DNA of 46,437 bases from positions 1-46,437 of the forward strand of contig JADFIR010000024.1 in the NCBI GenBank assembly GCA_022566535.1, given 5' to 3'. The translations under genes were made by a program, and so were the position numbers. Source of the stretch: Planctomycetota bacterium (lineage in GTDB: Bacteria; Planctomycetota; Phycisphaerae; Phycisphaerales; SM1A02). Each line of letters starts with the position of its first letter. Position 1 is the first letter of the stretch. The notes below the pieces were generated by a model. That model searched no databases. It had not been told where the DNA came from and worked only from the letters and a program-made list of their open reading frames with translations. Positions 16,001 through 25,010 of this stretch are shown in pieces.

Positions 16001-18019
16001 ATGACTGATCACGTTGAATCTTCTGCGAGCACCGAATTCCGGTTCAACGGAGAGTTGCTGAGCAGTCTCAGTGCGTCCGACACCGGCGAGGCAGGATCGG
16101 CCCGCAAGCGATGCGCCGCCTTGGGCATCGACTGGCTCGACGAAGCGCCGGCGGCATCTCCCGAAGCGGTCAAGCTGATCAGCTCGGAGGTGGCGGTTCG
16201 TCTGCGTTTGGTGCCCCTGCGGATTGAGCACGATCGGCTCCTCGTGGCGATGTTCGACCCGTTGGACATTGCGTCGGTCGATGAAGTGTCCACGCTCACC
16301 GGCTATCCGGTCACGCGCGTAGGCGTTGAGCAAAAGAGCTTTGCCGAGCTAATGCGGGCACACTATGGCACCACAGCCGCCCGGATGGCCGAAAGCCTGG
16401 CCAGCGAGAATCCGCAAGGAGGCGCCGAGACGGAGCACAACCTCGACACCATAGAAGCCGACGACATTCACCGCATGGCCGAGCAGCCCACGTTGATCAA
16501 TCTGGTCAACTTGCTGCTGTTGGAGGCCATTCAGTCGCGGTCGTCGGACGTCCACATTGAACCATTTGAGAATGAGCTGAAGGTCAAATTCCGCATCGAC
16601 GGCATGTTGGTCGAGCAACCGCCACCGCCCAAGCATCTCCAGCCAGCGCTGATCGGGCGAGTCAAGATCATGGCCGGGATGAACATCGCCGAGCGCTATA
16701 TTCCGCAGGACGGCCACATCACGCTGCGGTTCGAAGGCCGAAAGGTGGACTTGCGCGTTTCGACCATCCCCACGCTCTACGGTGAATCCGTTGTGATGCG
16801 GATCTTAGATAAAAGCGCGTTGCGTCTGGATTTCGAGTCTCTGGGCATGCGTGAGAGCCTGAGGCAGGCGATGGACAAACTGATCGCCAAACCCCACGGA
16901 CTCGTGCTCGTCACCGGACCCACCGGCTCCGGCAAGACCACCACCCTCTATGCTGCGCTGACCAGGCTGTATGATCCTCGCAAGAAGATCATCACGATTG
17001 AGGATCCGGTCGAGTACGAGCTTTCAGGGATCAACCAGATTCCTGTGAACCCCAAGCGCGGGTTGACCTTCGCCACCGGCCTGCGACACATTCTTCGGCA
17101 AGACCCCGACATCGTGTTTGTCGGCGAGATCCGCGACGCGGAGACTGCGGAGATCGCTATTCGCTCCGCCCTCACCGGGCATCTCATCTTCTCCACCCTA
17201 CATACCAACGATGCGATCAGCTCGATTAGCCGGCTGATCGACATGGGCGCCGAGCCCTACCTGGTGGCGTCCGTACTCGAGGGCGTGCTGGCCCAGCGCC
17301 TCGGCCGGCGAGTATGTCCCCATTGTGCCGAGCAGATTCCGATGCCCGAAGATGTCAGCCACCGGCTATCAGCCTCGGAGCTGGCGCTGTTTGACGGGCA
17401 GGTGTGGCGGGGCGCCGGCTGCTCGAAATGCAACGGCTCAGGATACTTCGGCCGAGTTGGGTTCTTTGAGTTTGTGAAGATCAACGCCGCACTGCGCAAG
17501 GCCATTTCCGAGAACCGCACTACCGCGGAGCTCCTGGCGCTCGTTGATAAGCCATCCAGGACCACGCATACAAGTGGCGAGACCCCCGCGACGATAGGTG
17601 CTAACGATGAGTCTGGCGTGACTCTACGTGCGGACCAGCCCGGCACGGCTGCGGAGAGACTCAAGGGCCTAGTCAGCAGAGTTTCGCAAAGCCTCTCGGC
17701 ATGGGTGCGTCCGACGTCGCCTGGCGGTCAACCAGACGAGCCGGCAAGCGGCCCCCGCCCGGCTCGTGCACCGCTCACACCCCATGTCCGAGCACAATCC
17801 GCCGCGAGAGAAGCCGCCGGTCAACCACCGAACGTCGATTCGCCATCGGCACCGACCAAAGCAATGGCTGAAGACCGCCCTGCCCTTGGGCCGCAATCGG
17901 CGGTCGATGAGTCCTACATGACCATGCGGACCGACGGGCTGGTGAAGGCCGCGGCGGGCCACACCACGATCGAAGAAGTGCTGCGAGCAACGCAAGATAC
18001 GGAAGATTCCGTCGTTTGA
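16001..18019 (+). CDS. gspE: Type II secretion ATPase GspE with an insertion near the C-terminus
   Basis: Cytoplasmic ATPase that drives pseudopilus assembly for protein export. The ATG at 16001 gives 672 aa. The N-terminal MshEN-like domain covers about 20-140, with ALGIDWLDEAPAASPEAVKLI and the ...VAMFDPLDIASVDEV pattern. The catalytic domain has Walker A GPTGSGKTTTLYA from residue 306, Walker B-type DPDIVFVGEIRD near 368, and His-box TLHTNDA. The zinc-binding tetra-Cys is CPHCAEQ near 438 and CSKCNGSGYFGR near 474. After NAALRKAISENRTTAELLALV the family norm is a short link to the final MRxDGLxKxxxGxTTxEEVLRxT helix. Here that ending (MTMRTDGLVKAAAGHTTIEEV) is separated by about 120 extra Pro/Ala/Arg/Ser-rich residues (about 518-637). 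First gene of the operon; gspF follows after 7 bp. Confidence 0.95.
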   Translation: MTDHVESSASTEFRFNGELLSSLSASDTGEAGSARKRCAALGIDWLDEAPAASPEAVKLISSEVAVRLRLVPLRIEHDRLLVAMFDPLDIASVDEVSTLTGYPVTRVGVEQKSFAELMRAHYGTTAARMAESLASENPQGGAETEHNLDTIEADDIHRMAEQPTLINLVNLLLLEAIQSRSSDVHIEPFENELKVKFRIDGMLVEQPPPPKHLQPALIGRVKIMAGMNIAERYIPQDGHITLRFEGRKVDLRVSTIPTLYGESVVMRILDKSALRLDFESLGMRESLRQAMDKLIAKPHGLVLVTGPTGSGKTTTLYAALTRLYDPRKKIITIEDPVEYELSGINQIPVNPKRGLTFATGLRHILRQDPDIVFVGEIRDAETAEIAIRSALTGHLIFSTLHTNDAISSISRLIDMGAEPYLVASVLEGVLAQRLGRRVCPHCAEQIPMPEDVSHRLSASELALFDGQVWRGAGCSKCNGSGYFGRVGFFEFVKINAALRKAISENRTTAELLALVDKPSRTTHTSGETPATIGANDESGVTLRADQPGTAAERLKGLVSRVSQSLSAWVRPTSPGGQPDEPASGPRPARAPLTPHVRAQSAAREAAGQPPNVDSPSAPTKAMAEDRPALGPQSAVDESYMTMRTDGLVKAAAGHTTIEEVLRATQDTEDSVV

Positions 18020-18026
18020 CCGATGG

Positions 18027-19325
18027 ATGCCTTCCTTTGGATACCATAGCCTGACCGCCAGCGGCGAGCCCCGCCAGGGCGTGATCGTTGCAGCGGACCG
18101 ACCCGCAGCGATTCGACTGCTGCTGGACCGGGGGGAGACGGCCACGAGCATTGAATCAATTGGCACGGCCCAGCGGGTCTCGGCTGGGCCATCGTCGGCG
18201 ATTGCGTTCCAAGCCACGCCCGGAACTCAAGGCGTTGGCGCCATCCTCCGCGCCGCCTTCTCCGCGCCTCTGCGCCGGCGGTCCGCAAGGCCCGTCGCCA
18301 CCCGCACCGAGATGGCCAACCTCATGCGCGAGCTGGCGACAGCGCTGGAAGCCGGACTCCCGATCATGCAGAGCTTGCGCACCGTTCGGCGTCAAAGTTC
18401 AGGTCGAGCGATGCCGGTGATCCTCGACCATCTCATCGAGCGGGTCGAGGCCGGCACCCCCTTGCATCAGGCCGCCAGGGAGTACGGCTTGCCGTTCGAT
18501 GATCTGATCGTGGGCATGTTGCGCGCCGCCGACGCCTCGGGGAAGGTGGCCGAGGTGCTTCATCAGCTGGCCGATCTGCTGGAACGATCGCTTGAACTGC
18601 GCCGTGAAGTGCTCGGAGCCACGCTCTACCCGATGATTGTGGCGGCGCTGGTATTGATCAGCTCGATCCTGCTGGTGACCGTGCTGGTTCCCCGGCTGAT
18701 CGAGCCGCTCGCCGGAGAGTTCACGATGCCGCTGCCGACGCGCATCCTCATCGCGGTTGCTGCGTTTCTCTCCGGCTACTGGATCCATTGCCTCATCGGC
18801 ATCGCCCTGGTGTGGTTCGGTTGGCGGGCGTGGGTGGGCATCGCTGCCAACCGGCTGCGCATCGACCGGCTCAAGCTGCGGGCGCCGCTGTTCGGACGAT
18901 TGCTTCGCGACGTCGCCGTGGCCAGGTTCACGCGAACGCTGGGCACACTGGTATCAGCAGGCATACCGATTCTCGACGCGCTTCAGATCACGCGCGATAC
19001 TCTCGGCAACACCGCGCTGGCCCAGGCGATCGACGACGTGCAGGAGAGTGTGACCTCCGGAAAGGCCCTGGCCGAGCCGCTTGAAAAGTCCGGGCGTTTC
19101 CCGCCGTTGCTCGTGCAGGTCGTGAACCTGGGCGAGCGGTCCGGGCGGCTGGAAAGCATGTTGATGCACGCGGCCGGCGCGTTTGATCGCCAGGTCAACA
19201 GCTCGGTCAAACTCTTCACCAGGGCTCTCCCGCCGGTGCTCATCATGATCATGGCGACGCTTGCTGGGTTCGTCCTGGCGGCAATCCTGCTTCCCTTGCT
19301 CGAACTTCAATCAATGGTCCGATGA
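18027..19325 (+). CDS. gspF: Type II secretion inner-membrane platform protein GspF
   Basis: Polytopic platform protein (432 aa) that couples GspE to pseudopilus growth. It opens with the family's typical start (MPSFGYHSLTASGEPRQGVIVA) and has a basic cytoplasmic linker. Two GspF domains follow: first about 95-215 (MRELATALEAGLPIMQSLRTV ... FDDLIVGMLRAADASGKVAEVL) with helices around 200-225 (LYPMIVAALVLISSILLVTV) and 245-270, second about 300-420 (FTRTLGTLVSAGIPILDALQI ... LLVQVVNLGERSGRLESML). A last hydrophobic segment ends at ALPPVLIMIMATLAGFVLAAI. The stop codon overlaps the gspG start by four bases (ATGA). Length and domain pairing are normal for the family. Confidence 0.95.
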   Translation: MPSFGYHSLTASGEPRQGVIVAADRPAAIRLLLDRGETATSIESIGTAQRVSAGPSSAIAFQATPGTQGVGAILRAAFSAPLRRRSARPVATRTEMANLMRELATALEAGLPIMQSLRTVRRQSSGRAMPVILDHLIERVEAGTPLHQAAREYGLPFDDLIVGMLRAADASGKVAEVLHQLADLLERSLELRREVLGATLYPMIVAALVLISSILLVTVLVPRLIEPLAGEFTMPLPTRILIAVAAFLSGYWIHCLIGIALVWFGWRAWVGIAANRLRIDRLKLRAPLFGRLLRDVAVARFTRTLGTLVSAGIPILDALQITRDTLGNTALAQAIDDVQESVTSGKALAEPLEKSGRFPPLLVQVVNLGERSGRLESMLMHAAGAFDRQVNSSVKLFTRALPPVLIMIMATLAGFVLAAILLPLLELQSMVR

Positions 19326-19804
19326 CGACTGAACCGACTCGCAAACTCGCTGATTCATCTGGAGGCGCCGCGATGCCACGAAGACGCGCTGTACGCCATG
19401 TTCATCACGTTCGACGAGCGTTCACGCTCATCGAGATCATCGTCGTGGTCACCATCATCGCGCTGCTGGCGGCGCTGATCGCGCCACGACTCTTCGGCCG
19501 ACTGACCTGGGCGAAGGTGAACGCAGCCAAGACCGAAGTCAAAGCAATCGCAACGGCTGTGGAAATGTATATCACCGATACCGGCGGGATACTTCGCGAC
19601 GACTTTGACCTTGACGTGTTGTTGTTACCTCCAGAGGACGGAGGCGGACCACTGGGCCCCTATCTCCCCAAGCAGGAGGACCTCTTTGATCCCTGGGAAA
19701 CCCCGTTTGTGGTTCGCGTGCCGGGCGACGTGAATCACGATTTTGACATCATCTCGTATGGTCCCGACGGCCTGGAAGGCTCCGAGGACGACATCATCAA
19801 CTGA
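19322..19804 (+). CDS. gspG: Major pseudopilin GspG
   Basis: Main subunit of the pseudopilus (160 aa). A long basic leader (about 35 residues from 19322) ends in HHVRRA, and the mature N-terminal helix is FTLIEIIVVVTIIALLAALIA with the conserved Glu at +5. The residue before the cleavage site is Ala where Gly is usual. The next motif, PRLFGRLTWAKVNAAKTEVKA, is typical GspG, as is the ending PWETPFVVRVPGD...DIISYGPDGLEGSEDDI, which holds the calcium-binding Asp/Glu residues of the GspG C-terminal loop. The ATG at 19322 overlaps the gspF stop; an internal ATG at 19373 would also leave the prepilin leader intact. Processing requires a prepilin peptidase that is not in this window. Confidence 0.93.
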   Translation: MTTEPTRKLADSSGGAAMPRRRAVRHVHHVRRAFTLIEIIVVVTIIALLAALIAPRLFGRLTWAKVNAAKTEVKAIATAVEMYITDTGGILRDDFDLDVLLLPPEDGGGPLGPYLPKQEDLFDPWETPFVVRVPGDVNHDFDIISYGPDGLEGSEDDIIN

Positions 19805-19818
19805 CGAATCTGATCCCC

Positions 19819-20406
19819 ATGAGCTGCGCAGCGCGAACATCACGAACCGCCTTCACGTTGATGGAGGTCATCGTGGTTATCTGCATTCTCGCGATCATGG
19901 CGGCAATGACCATTCCCCGCCTTCTCGGACAAAATCGGCGGGCGGTGCAGGTCGCGGCGGACGAGGTCGCTGACCTGCTGACCATGTACGCGCAGCGCGA
20001 AATGCTGTCGCCAAAGCCGGTCGGCGTCTGGCACGACGCCGAACGCAACTGGATCATGCTCATGATCCTGGAAATCGATCCCGCCCGACCGGATGAGCCG
20101 GCCAACTGGCGTCTCGACCCGCACGTGGCCCCGGTCAAGCTCCCGGCGAACATTCCTGAGGCCAATGTGTCCGCCCGTGAGAACGGCGAGCCGGTGGATT
20201 TCCAGCTGTGGCCGATCGATGCCACTCCTGGCAAGCAGCGCCCCAGCATCGAGATCTCGCTGCTGGCCGATGACGGGACCGTCAGACGGCTTGTGCTTCC
20301 TTCTCATGCGATCGCACCGCATCAGCTCGATAACTTCCGTGACTCGGCCAACGTGCGCAGTCCAATTGACCTGGATGAGGCCGGCCGGCATCAGGAGGAC
20401 TGGTGA
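19819..20406 (+). CDS. gspH: Minor pseudopilin, GspH-like
   Basis: A 195-aa prepilin-type protein in the position of gspH. A short leader (MSCAARTSRTA) is followed by the hydrophobic helix FTLMEVIVVICILAIMAAMT with Glu at +5; the -1 residue is Ala, as in the GspG here. After IPRLLGQNRRAVQVAADEVADLL, a GspH-like helix continuation (LLTMYAQREML), the rest is a beta-rich globular domain with little recognisable similarity (PVDFQLWPIDATPG; SIEISLLADDGTVRRLVL). It begins 14 bp after gspG, and its stop overlaps the next start. GspH is assigned by position and the AQREML segment; it might be another minor pseudopilin. Confidence 0.8.
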   Translation: MSCAARTSRTAFTLMEVIVVICILAIMAAMTIPRLLGQNRRAVQVAADEVADLLTMYAQREMLSPKPVGVWHDAERNWIMLMILEIDPARPDEPANWRLDPHVAPVKLPANIPEANVSARENGEPVDFQLWPIDATPGKQRPSIEISLLADDGTVRRLVLPSHAIAPHQLDNFRDSANVRSPIDLDEAGRHQEDW

Positions 20407-20873
20407 TGGTTGGCCGTCGCCGACATGTCCGCACCCGGCGGGGAATCGCGCTGATGGACGCGATCCTGGGAGGGATGATGCTCGGCATCGGCCTAGCGGT
20501 TCTCCTGTCAGTCACCCAACGATCGCTGGCGATGCAAAGCCAGGGACAGAGGCTGGTCGTCGCTTCATGGATCGTGGATGAACTGCTGGCCATGGTGCTG
20601 GTTGAAGGCCCCGTTGCCTACCCGCAGATGTACACCACCCGAGGACGATACGAGTCGCCGCTGTTCGACGACTTCGAGTTCGACGTCGATATCCAAGACA
20701 TCGGCCTGGGAAAACCTCTGCTGGTCACGGCGACGGTCCGCTGGCCGCGCGGACGCGGCTACCAGCAAGTGCAGGCGCAAACCTACATCGCCCAGCGCCT
20801 GGGTGATCCCGTACAGGTCCGGGCCCCCTTTGAGCCGATCGACCGTCTTTCGAGGTATTACGACGATGAGTAG
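20406..20873 (+). CDS. gspI: Minor pseudopilin, GspI-like
   Basis: Small prepilin-type protein (155 aa from the ATG at 20406; a GTG one codon earlier at 20403 is an alternative and overlaps the gspH stop as GTGA). A basic leader (MVGRRRHVRTRRG) ends in Gly at -1. The helix is IALMDAILGGMMLGIGLAVLL: Ile at +1 and Asp at +5, where Phe and Glu are typical of the family. GspI is usually the shortest minor pseudopilin and sits between gspH and gspJ, which agrees with the size and position here. The C-terminal part (VTATVRWPRGRGYQQVQAQTY) has the GspI-like 'V.V.W' strand. It overlaps gspJ by 8 bp. Confidence 0.78.
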   Translation: MVGRRRHVRTRRGIALMDAILGGMMLGIGLAVLLSVTQRSLAMQSQGQRLVVASWIVDELLAMVLVEGPVAYPQMYTTRGRYESPLFDDFEFDVDIQDIGLGKPLLVTATVRWPRGRGYQQVQAQTYIAQRLGDPVQVRAPFEPIDRLSRYYDDE

Positions 20874-21726
20874 ACCGACCATTCATCGCCGAGGGTTCAC
20901 GCTATTGGAGCTGCTGCTGGCTGGACTGGTCACCGCATTGGTGTTGGGTGCGGTAACCATCAGTCTGTCCCAGTTGAACCAGGCGAAGGCGAGCGGCAAG
21001 ATGCGGCTGGAAGCGTACCTGCGAGCCGATACCGCCCTGAACGCCCTTCGTCGCGATATCGCCTCGGTGCTGCGCGACGATGATCTGTTTCTGACCCGGC
21101 TGCTGGTGGTAGACGGCTCCGCGCAGACCGGTATCGGTCACGTGGATCGCGATGAGATCCTTCTCTTCAACACTCGATTCCGCCCCATCCGCAACCTCGA
21201 CTTCATCGGCGAAGGCATGGAATATGAAACACAGTTCCGCATCGAGGAGGATGATGGTGGGGCTGTGCTCTGGCAACGCCGGTCCGCGATGCCCGACGAA
21301 TATCCGCGTGGCGGCGGCCTGGCTGTTCCATTGGTCGATGGGATGGTCGCGCTGGCCATCGAAGCATACGACGGTGACCTCTGGTATGAGCAGTGGGACT
21401 CAGACATCGACGGCCTTCCGCTGGCGATTCGGGTCACGGTGACCGCCCACAGCGATCGCCGCAACGGCGATGACCTCCACACCACACCTGCCGCGGTCCT
21501 GCGAACTGTGATCCCCATCGATCGGGTTCTGCCGCCGCCCAGCCCGCTCCTCGATGATTCCGGCGAGGGCGCGGACGTTGACGACGGGCAGGACTCCACA
21601 GGCGAGGGAGTTGGTTCGCCGGGCGATGACCGCGGCGGTTCGCCGGGCGGTTTTCGCGGCGGCGGCCGAAGCCGCGGCGGCAGCGCTGGGGCCACACAAG
21701 GCAGCACAATCGGGAAGGATCGATGA
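20866..21726 (+). CDS. gspJ: Minor pseudopilin GspJ
   Basis: A 286-aa pseudopilin of the tip complex. The ATG at 20866, inside the end of gspI, is chosen because the prepilin leader starts there (MSRPTIHRRG) and the helix FTLLELLLAGLVTALVLGAV follows with Gly at -1 and Glu at +5. The segment LRADTALNALRRDIASVLRDDD is the conserved GspJ stretch after the helix. A beta-rich domain follows (EILLFNTRFRPI; MEYETQFRIEEDDGGAVLWQR; GMVALAIEAYDGDLWYEQWDS; LPLAIRVTV). The last 60 residues are disordered, Asp-rich then Gly/Ser/Arg-rich (GGSPGGFRGGGRSRGGSAGA), an uncommon tail. The stop overlaps gspK's ATG by four bases. Confidence 0.88.
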   Translation: MSRPTIHRRGFTLLELLLAGLVTALVLGAVTISLSQLNQAKASGKMRLEAYLRADTALNALRRDIASVLRDDDLFLTRLLVVDGSAQTGIGHVDRDEILLFNTRFRPIRNLDFIGEGMEYETQFRIEEDDGGAVLWQRRSAMPDEYPRGGGLAVPLVDGMVALAIEAYDGDLWYEQWDSDIDGLPLAIRVTVTAHSDRRNGDDLHTTPAAVLRTVIPIDRVLPPPSPLLDDSGEGADVDDGQDSTGEGVGSPGDDRGGSPGGFRGGGRSRGGSAGATQGSTIGKDR

Positions 21727-23084
21727 TGCGCCGGATCACATCATGGCGTCGCCGGGGCTCTGTGGTGCTCATCGTGATGTGGGCGCTCGCCATCGCCGCG
21801 CTTCTCGTGAGCTCTATTCAACTGTTCGGATATCGACAGGCCATGCTGGGGCGCGAAGCGCTGGCTCGAGTCCAGGCGCGGTGGGCCGCGCGAGGGGGGG
21901 TGGAATACACCATCGCCGTGATGGCCGCGCACACCCAAGAGCCCGTCCCCGACGATGCGTTCGCGATGGTCCGCGAGATGGAAGACATCTCCGTCGGCGG
22001 TCTGATCAACGCCACCTATGCCATCCATCACCACGCCGACGGTCGGGATTGGGCCGGCCCGATGGATGAGCATTCGAAGATCAACATCAACTCGAGCATC
22101 ACCAATGCCAGCATGCTCCTATTGATTACAGACATCACACCGGACGTGGTCGACGCGATTCTGGACTGGATCGACGAGGACGACGAGGTGCGAGAGCAAG
22201 GTGCGGAGCGCGACTACTACCTCAGCCTGGAGGCGCCCTACCTACCCCGAAACGGGCCGATGCGCACGATTGCTGAGCTCGAACTCGTCGCCGGCGTCTG
22301 GCCGGAGCACCTGCGCGGCGAGGACTGGAACCTCAATAATCAGGTCGATCCCAACGAGGATGACGGCGACCGAACCTGGCCGGTCGACGAACCGAACCAC
22401 CAGCTCGAGGCCGGTTGGTCCGCCATCCTGACAGCCTACTCGGTCCAAGGCCCGCTGGGCGCATCGGGCCTGCCGCGAATCTTTCTCGCCGGAGCCGATC
22501 CACTAGAGCTCCAAGAACGTCTGAATATAGATGAAGAGCAGGCCGGGGCATTGATCCGCTTCGCAACCGCGAACACCACGACCGGGCTCGAGCAGCTGCT
22601 GACCCTGCAGGTCCAGCAGGAACTGGCATCCGACAGGTCCGCCAATCGCCGCGGCTCCACCGCTCCAACGCCGGGATCACCGACACTTTCGCTCACGCGC
22701 GACCAGCTTCGAGCCGTATTCGCTGAGACCACGCTCGAAAACGTGACTACACGCGCGCCGGGCAGATTGAATATCAACACCGTTTCAGAGCAACTGCTTC
22801 GGCAACTGCTGTTCACCAGAGAGTACCTCGCCGACGAGATTGTGTATATGCGCAACACCCGGCTGCAGGGGATCGCGAGCCTCGTCGATCTGCTGGACAT
22901 TCCCGCTTTCCGGGAAGAAACGGGCGCCCTGGAGTACCTCGGCCGCATCATGGACACCCGCAGCAATGTATACAGCATTTGCTCGCAAGGTCGATCCCAG
23001 TCCGGCGGCGTGGAAGTTGAAATTATCGTCGTGGTCGATCGTTCTACCCTGCCGATTCGAATTCTCGAGTACCGAGAACTATGA
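21723..23084 (+). CDS. gspK: Minor pseudopilin GspK
   Basis: Largest minor pseudopilin (453 aa), capping the pseudopilus with GspI and GspJ. The leader MMRRITSWRRRG is followed by SVVLIVMWALAIAALLVSS, which lacks the +5 Glu as is normal for GspK. Then QAMLGREALARVQARWAARGG (the GspK 'A...A..A..G' helix) and a GspK core with DEHSKININ, DAILDWIDEDDEVREQGAE and YYLSLEAPYLPRNGPMRTIAE, then ELELVAGV. These are the characteristic INxN, DWxDxD and Y...PRNGPM...EL motifs. The second half holds another INTxS motif (GRLNINTVSEQLLRQLL), consistent with the helix-hairpin-helix-like GspK alpha domain. It overlaps both neighbours by four bases. Confidence 0.92.
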   Translation: MMRRITSWRRRGSVVLIVMWALAIAALLVSSIQLFGYRQAMLGREALARVQARWAARGGVEYTIAVMAAHTQEPVPDDAFAMVREMEDISVGGLINATYAIHHHADGRDWAGPMDEHSKININSSITNASMLLLITDITPDVVDAILDWIDEDDEVREQGAERDYYLSLEAPYLPRNGPMRTIAELELVAGVWPEHLRGEDWNLNNQVDPNEDDGDRTWPVDEPNHQLEAGWSAILTAYSVQGPLGASGLPRIFLAGADPLELQERLNIDEEQAGALIRFATANTTTGLEQLLTLQVQQELASDRSANRRGSTAPTPGSPTLSLTRDQLRAVFAETTLENVTTRAPGRLNINTVSEQLLRQLLFTREYLADEIVYMRNTRLQGIASLVDLLDIPAFREETGALEYLGRIMDTRSNVYSICSQGRSQSGGVEVEIIVVVDRSTLPIRILEYREL

Positions 23085-25000
23085 CCAAGGCACCCAAGAG
23101 ACAATCCGCCGCAAGCGCCGTGGCCGTGTTGCACTGCGCGGCCGGCAAGTGGCGTGGGGTGATCGCTGCAACCTCCGACGACCGACCGACCATCCTCGCC
23201 TGGCGGAGATTCGAGGCCGACCAGAACGAACAGATCGATCAATGGCTCGATAAGCACCAGGTAGGGCGGGTTATCGGCGTGCTTCCGGCGGCGGCGGTCA
23301 TCTGCCGAACGTGCCCTCTGCCCGATGCTCAACCCGAGCAGTTGACACAGGCTTTGCGACTGCAGGCCGAAGCACACATGGGCGGTACCGTCCCCCCCCA
23401 TCGGCAGGCCACGGCCATACTTCCTGTCGCCGAGGGTGAGACGAGCCGCAGCGGCATCATTGTCGCCTGGCCTGAGGCAGCCCGCGCGCCGCTTCCCCCA
23501 ACCCGCCGTCGGATCACCTTTGCCCCGGACGTCGCGGCCTTGGCGGCTCTGCTCAACGGCAAGCGCCCGACCGAGCCGCTGCTATGGATCGACCGCCACG
23601 ATGGATCAGTGGCGCTGGCAATCAGTCATGCCAACGGCGCGATCCTTCGGGCCGCGCGCGCCAACGCCGAGAGTCCGCGGAGGTGGCAAGAGAATGTGGC
23701 CCGCGTGATCGCCGAAACCGCGCTGAGCGTCGGGCACACCCCTGCGTTTATCAAATCGCTCGTTGACGCCGTCGGCACCACAACCGCCGGCCTGGACCAC
23801 AACGCGGCGGCACTCATCGTGGCGCCCCAGATCATCGACAGCGCCTGCGCGCGGGTCAAAGGCGGCCCCGATTGGGTCGGGAGTGATCCGGCCTGGTGGC
23901 GGGACTATGGCATCGCCCTCGGCGCGGTGCTGGCGAGCACCAACCAACTTGCACCGCTCACACAGCTGCGCTTCTCGGCGCCGGTCGAATCGCCGTCGCC
24001 CACCCGCAGATTTCTCGACGCTCTGTCAAATCCGAGCGCCGCAGTCAAGACCGTCACCATTTGCCTGCTCATCGCGATTCTCTTCCCGTTCCTGGTCGGC
24101 GGAATGCGCCTCGGGATCCTCAAGGCCAAGCATTCCAGTCTGCAATCGCACCTGACCCAGACACGGGAAATCCAAACGCGGCTGGCCATGTACGACGAGT
24201 TGCAGGACCGAGCGTGGCCGATGACCAAGCTGCTGGCGGACATCGTGTGCAACACGCCCCAGGGCATCGACCTGGATCAGATTCGAATCAGGTTCGGCGA
24301 GCGCATGTCGCTCAGCGGCCGGGTCAAACCTCACGACGATCATTCCGCTCAGGAAGTCGTCGCGCTGATGCAGGAAAACCTCCGCAACTCGGGCATCGTC
24401 AAGAAGATCTACCTGAACTGGGGCGACCGTGACAACTTCGGCGCCTACGAGTTCACCCTCTCGGCGAAGGTTGTTGAGGCGTATCACCGCTATGAGTATC
24501 CTGCCGAGCTCGATTACGGCCAGCGGACGCTGGGTGACCGCCTGTATCCGTCGCCATCACAGCAGCAGGAGAACACGGAAGTCTCTTCGCCAGAAGAGCT
24601 TGCATCGGCTGATCAGCTGCCTGACGACTCGACGGCATCCAGCGAGACACCCGGCCAGTCAGAGACAGCCAAGGACGAGATCCCTGATGAGCTGGCCGAG
24701 GCCGTTGATCTCACCCGGCCGGTACCCCTGCCTTCACAGCACGAAGTCTTCTCCAGGCCAATGGCGGACCGCCGTAGCCGTGTCGGGGGGGGCGGGGCAT
24801 CGCTTCCTCCGTCCCAGAACATCCCCGAACCTCTGACGCCCCAGCAGATCAACGTCATGGCCTTACCGGAGGCGCAGGAAGCCTGGGCCCGCGTTGCCCA
24901 CGCGTTGCGCCGCGGCAGCCTCGATATGGAGACGCGCCTCCGGCTCCAAGAAGAGTTCCGTGTTCTTCGAGATCATATGAGGAAGCTAAAGGCCCCATGA
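23081..25000 (+). CDS. GspL-like assembly protein (PilM-like plus PilN-like regions)
   Basis: A 639-aa inner-membrane protein in the gspL position. The first 310 residues form a cytoplasmic domain of the actin-like PilM/GspL type (AVAVLHCAAGKWRGVIAAT; VIGVLPAAAVICRTCPLP; LLWIDRHDGSVALAI; NVARVIAETALS). Next comes one membrane helix about 324-345 (VTICLLIAILFPFLVGGMRL). A coiled-coil and PilN/GspL-type periplasmic ferredoxin-like domain follow (about 346-480: IQTRLAMYDELQDRAWPMTKLLADIV...; MSLSGRVKPHDDHSAQEVVALM). The C-terminal 160 residues are low-complexity, acidic and Ser/Pro-rich. GspL recruits GspE to the membrane. This arrangement corresponds to GspL or to fused PilM-PilN. Starts inside gspK's stop (ATGA). 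Confidence 0.8.
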   Translation: MTKAPKRQSAASAVAVLHCAAGKWRGVIAATSDDRPTILAWRRFEADQNEQIDQWLDKHQVGRVIGVLPAAAVICRTCPLPDAQPEQLTQALRLQAEAHMGGTVPPHRQATAILPVAEGETSRSGIIVAWPEAARAPLPPTRRRITFAPDVAALAALLNGKRPTEPLLWIDRHDGSVALAISHANGAILRAARANAESPRRWQENVARVIAETALSVGHTPAFIKSLVDAVGTTTAGLDHNAAALIVAPQIIDSACARVKGGPDWVGSDPAWWRDYGIALGAVLASTNQLAPLTQLRFSAPVESPSPTRRFLDALSNPSAAVKTVTICLLIAILFPFLVGGMRLGILKAKHSSLQSHLTQTREIQTRLAMYDELQDRAWPMTKLLADIVCNTPQGIDLDQIRIRFGERMSLSGRVKPHDDHSAQEVVALMQENLRNSGIVKKIYLNWGDRDNFGAYEFTLSAKVVEAYHRYEYPAELDYGQRTLGDRLYPSPSQQQENTEVSSPEELASADQLPDDSTASSETPGQSETAKDEIPDELAEAVDLTRPVPLPSQHEVFSRPMADRRSRVGGGGASLPPSQNIPEPLTPQQINVMALPEAQEAWARVAHALRRGSLDMETRLRLQEEFRVLRDHMRKLKAP

Positions 25001-25010
25001 GCCCCCCTCC

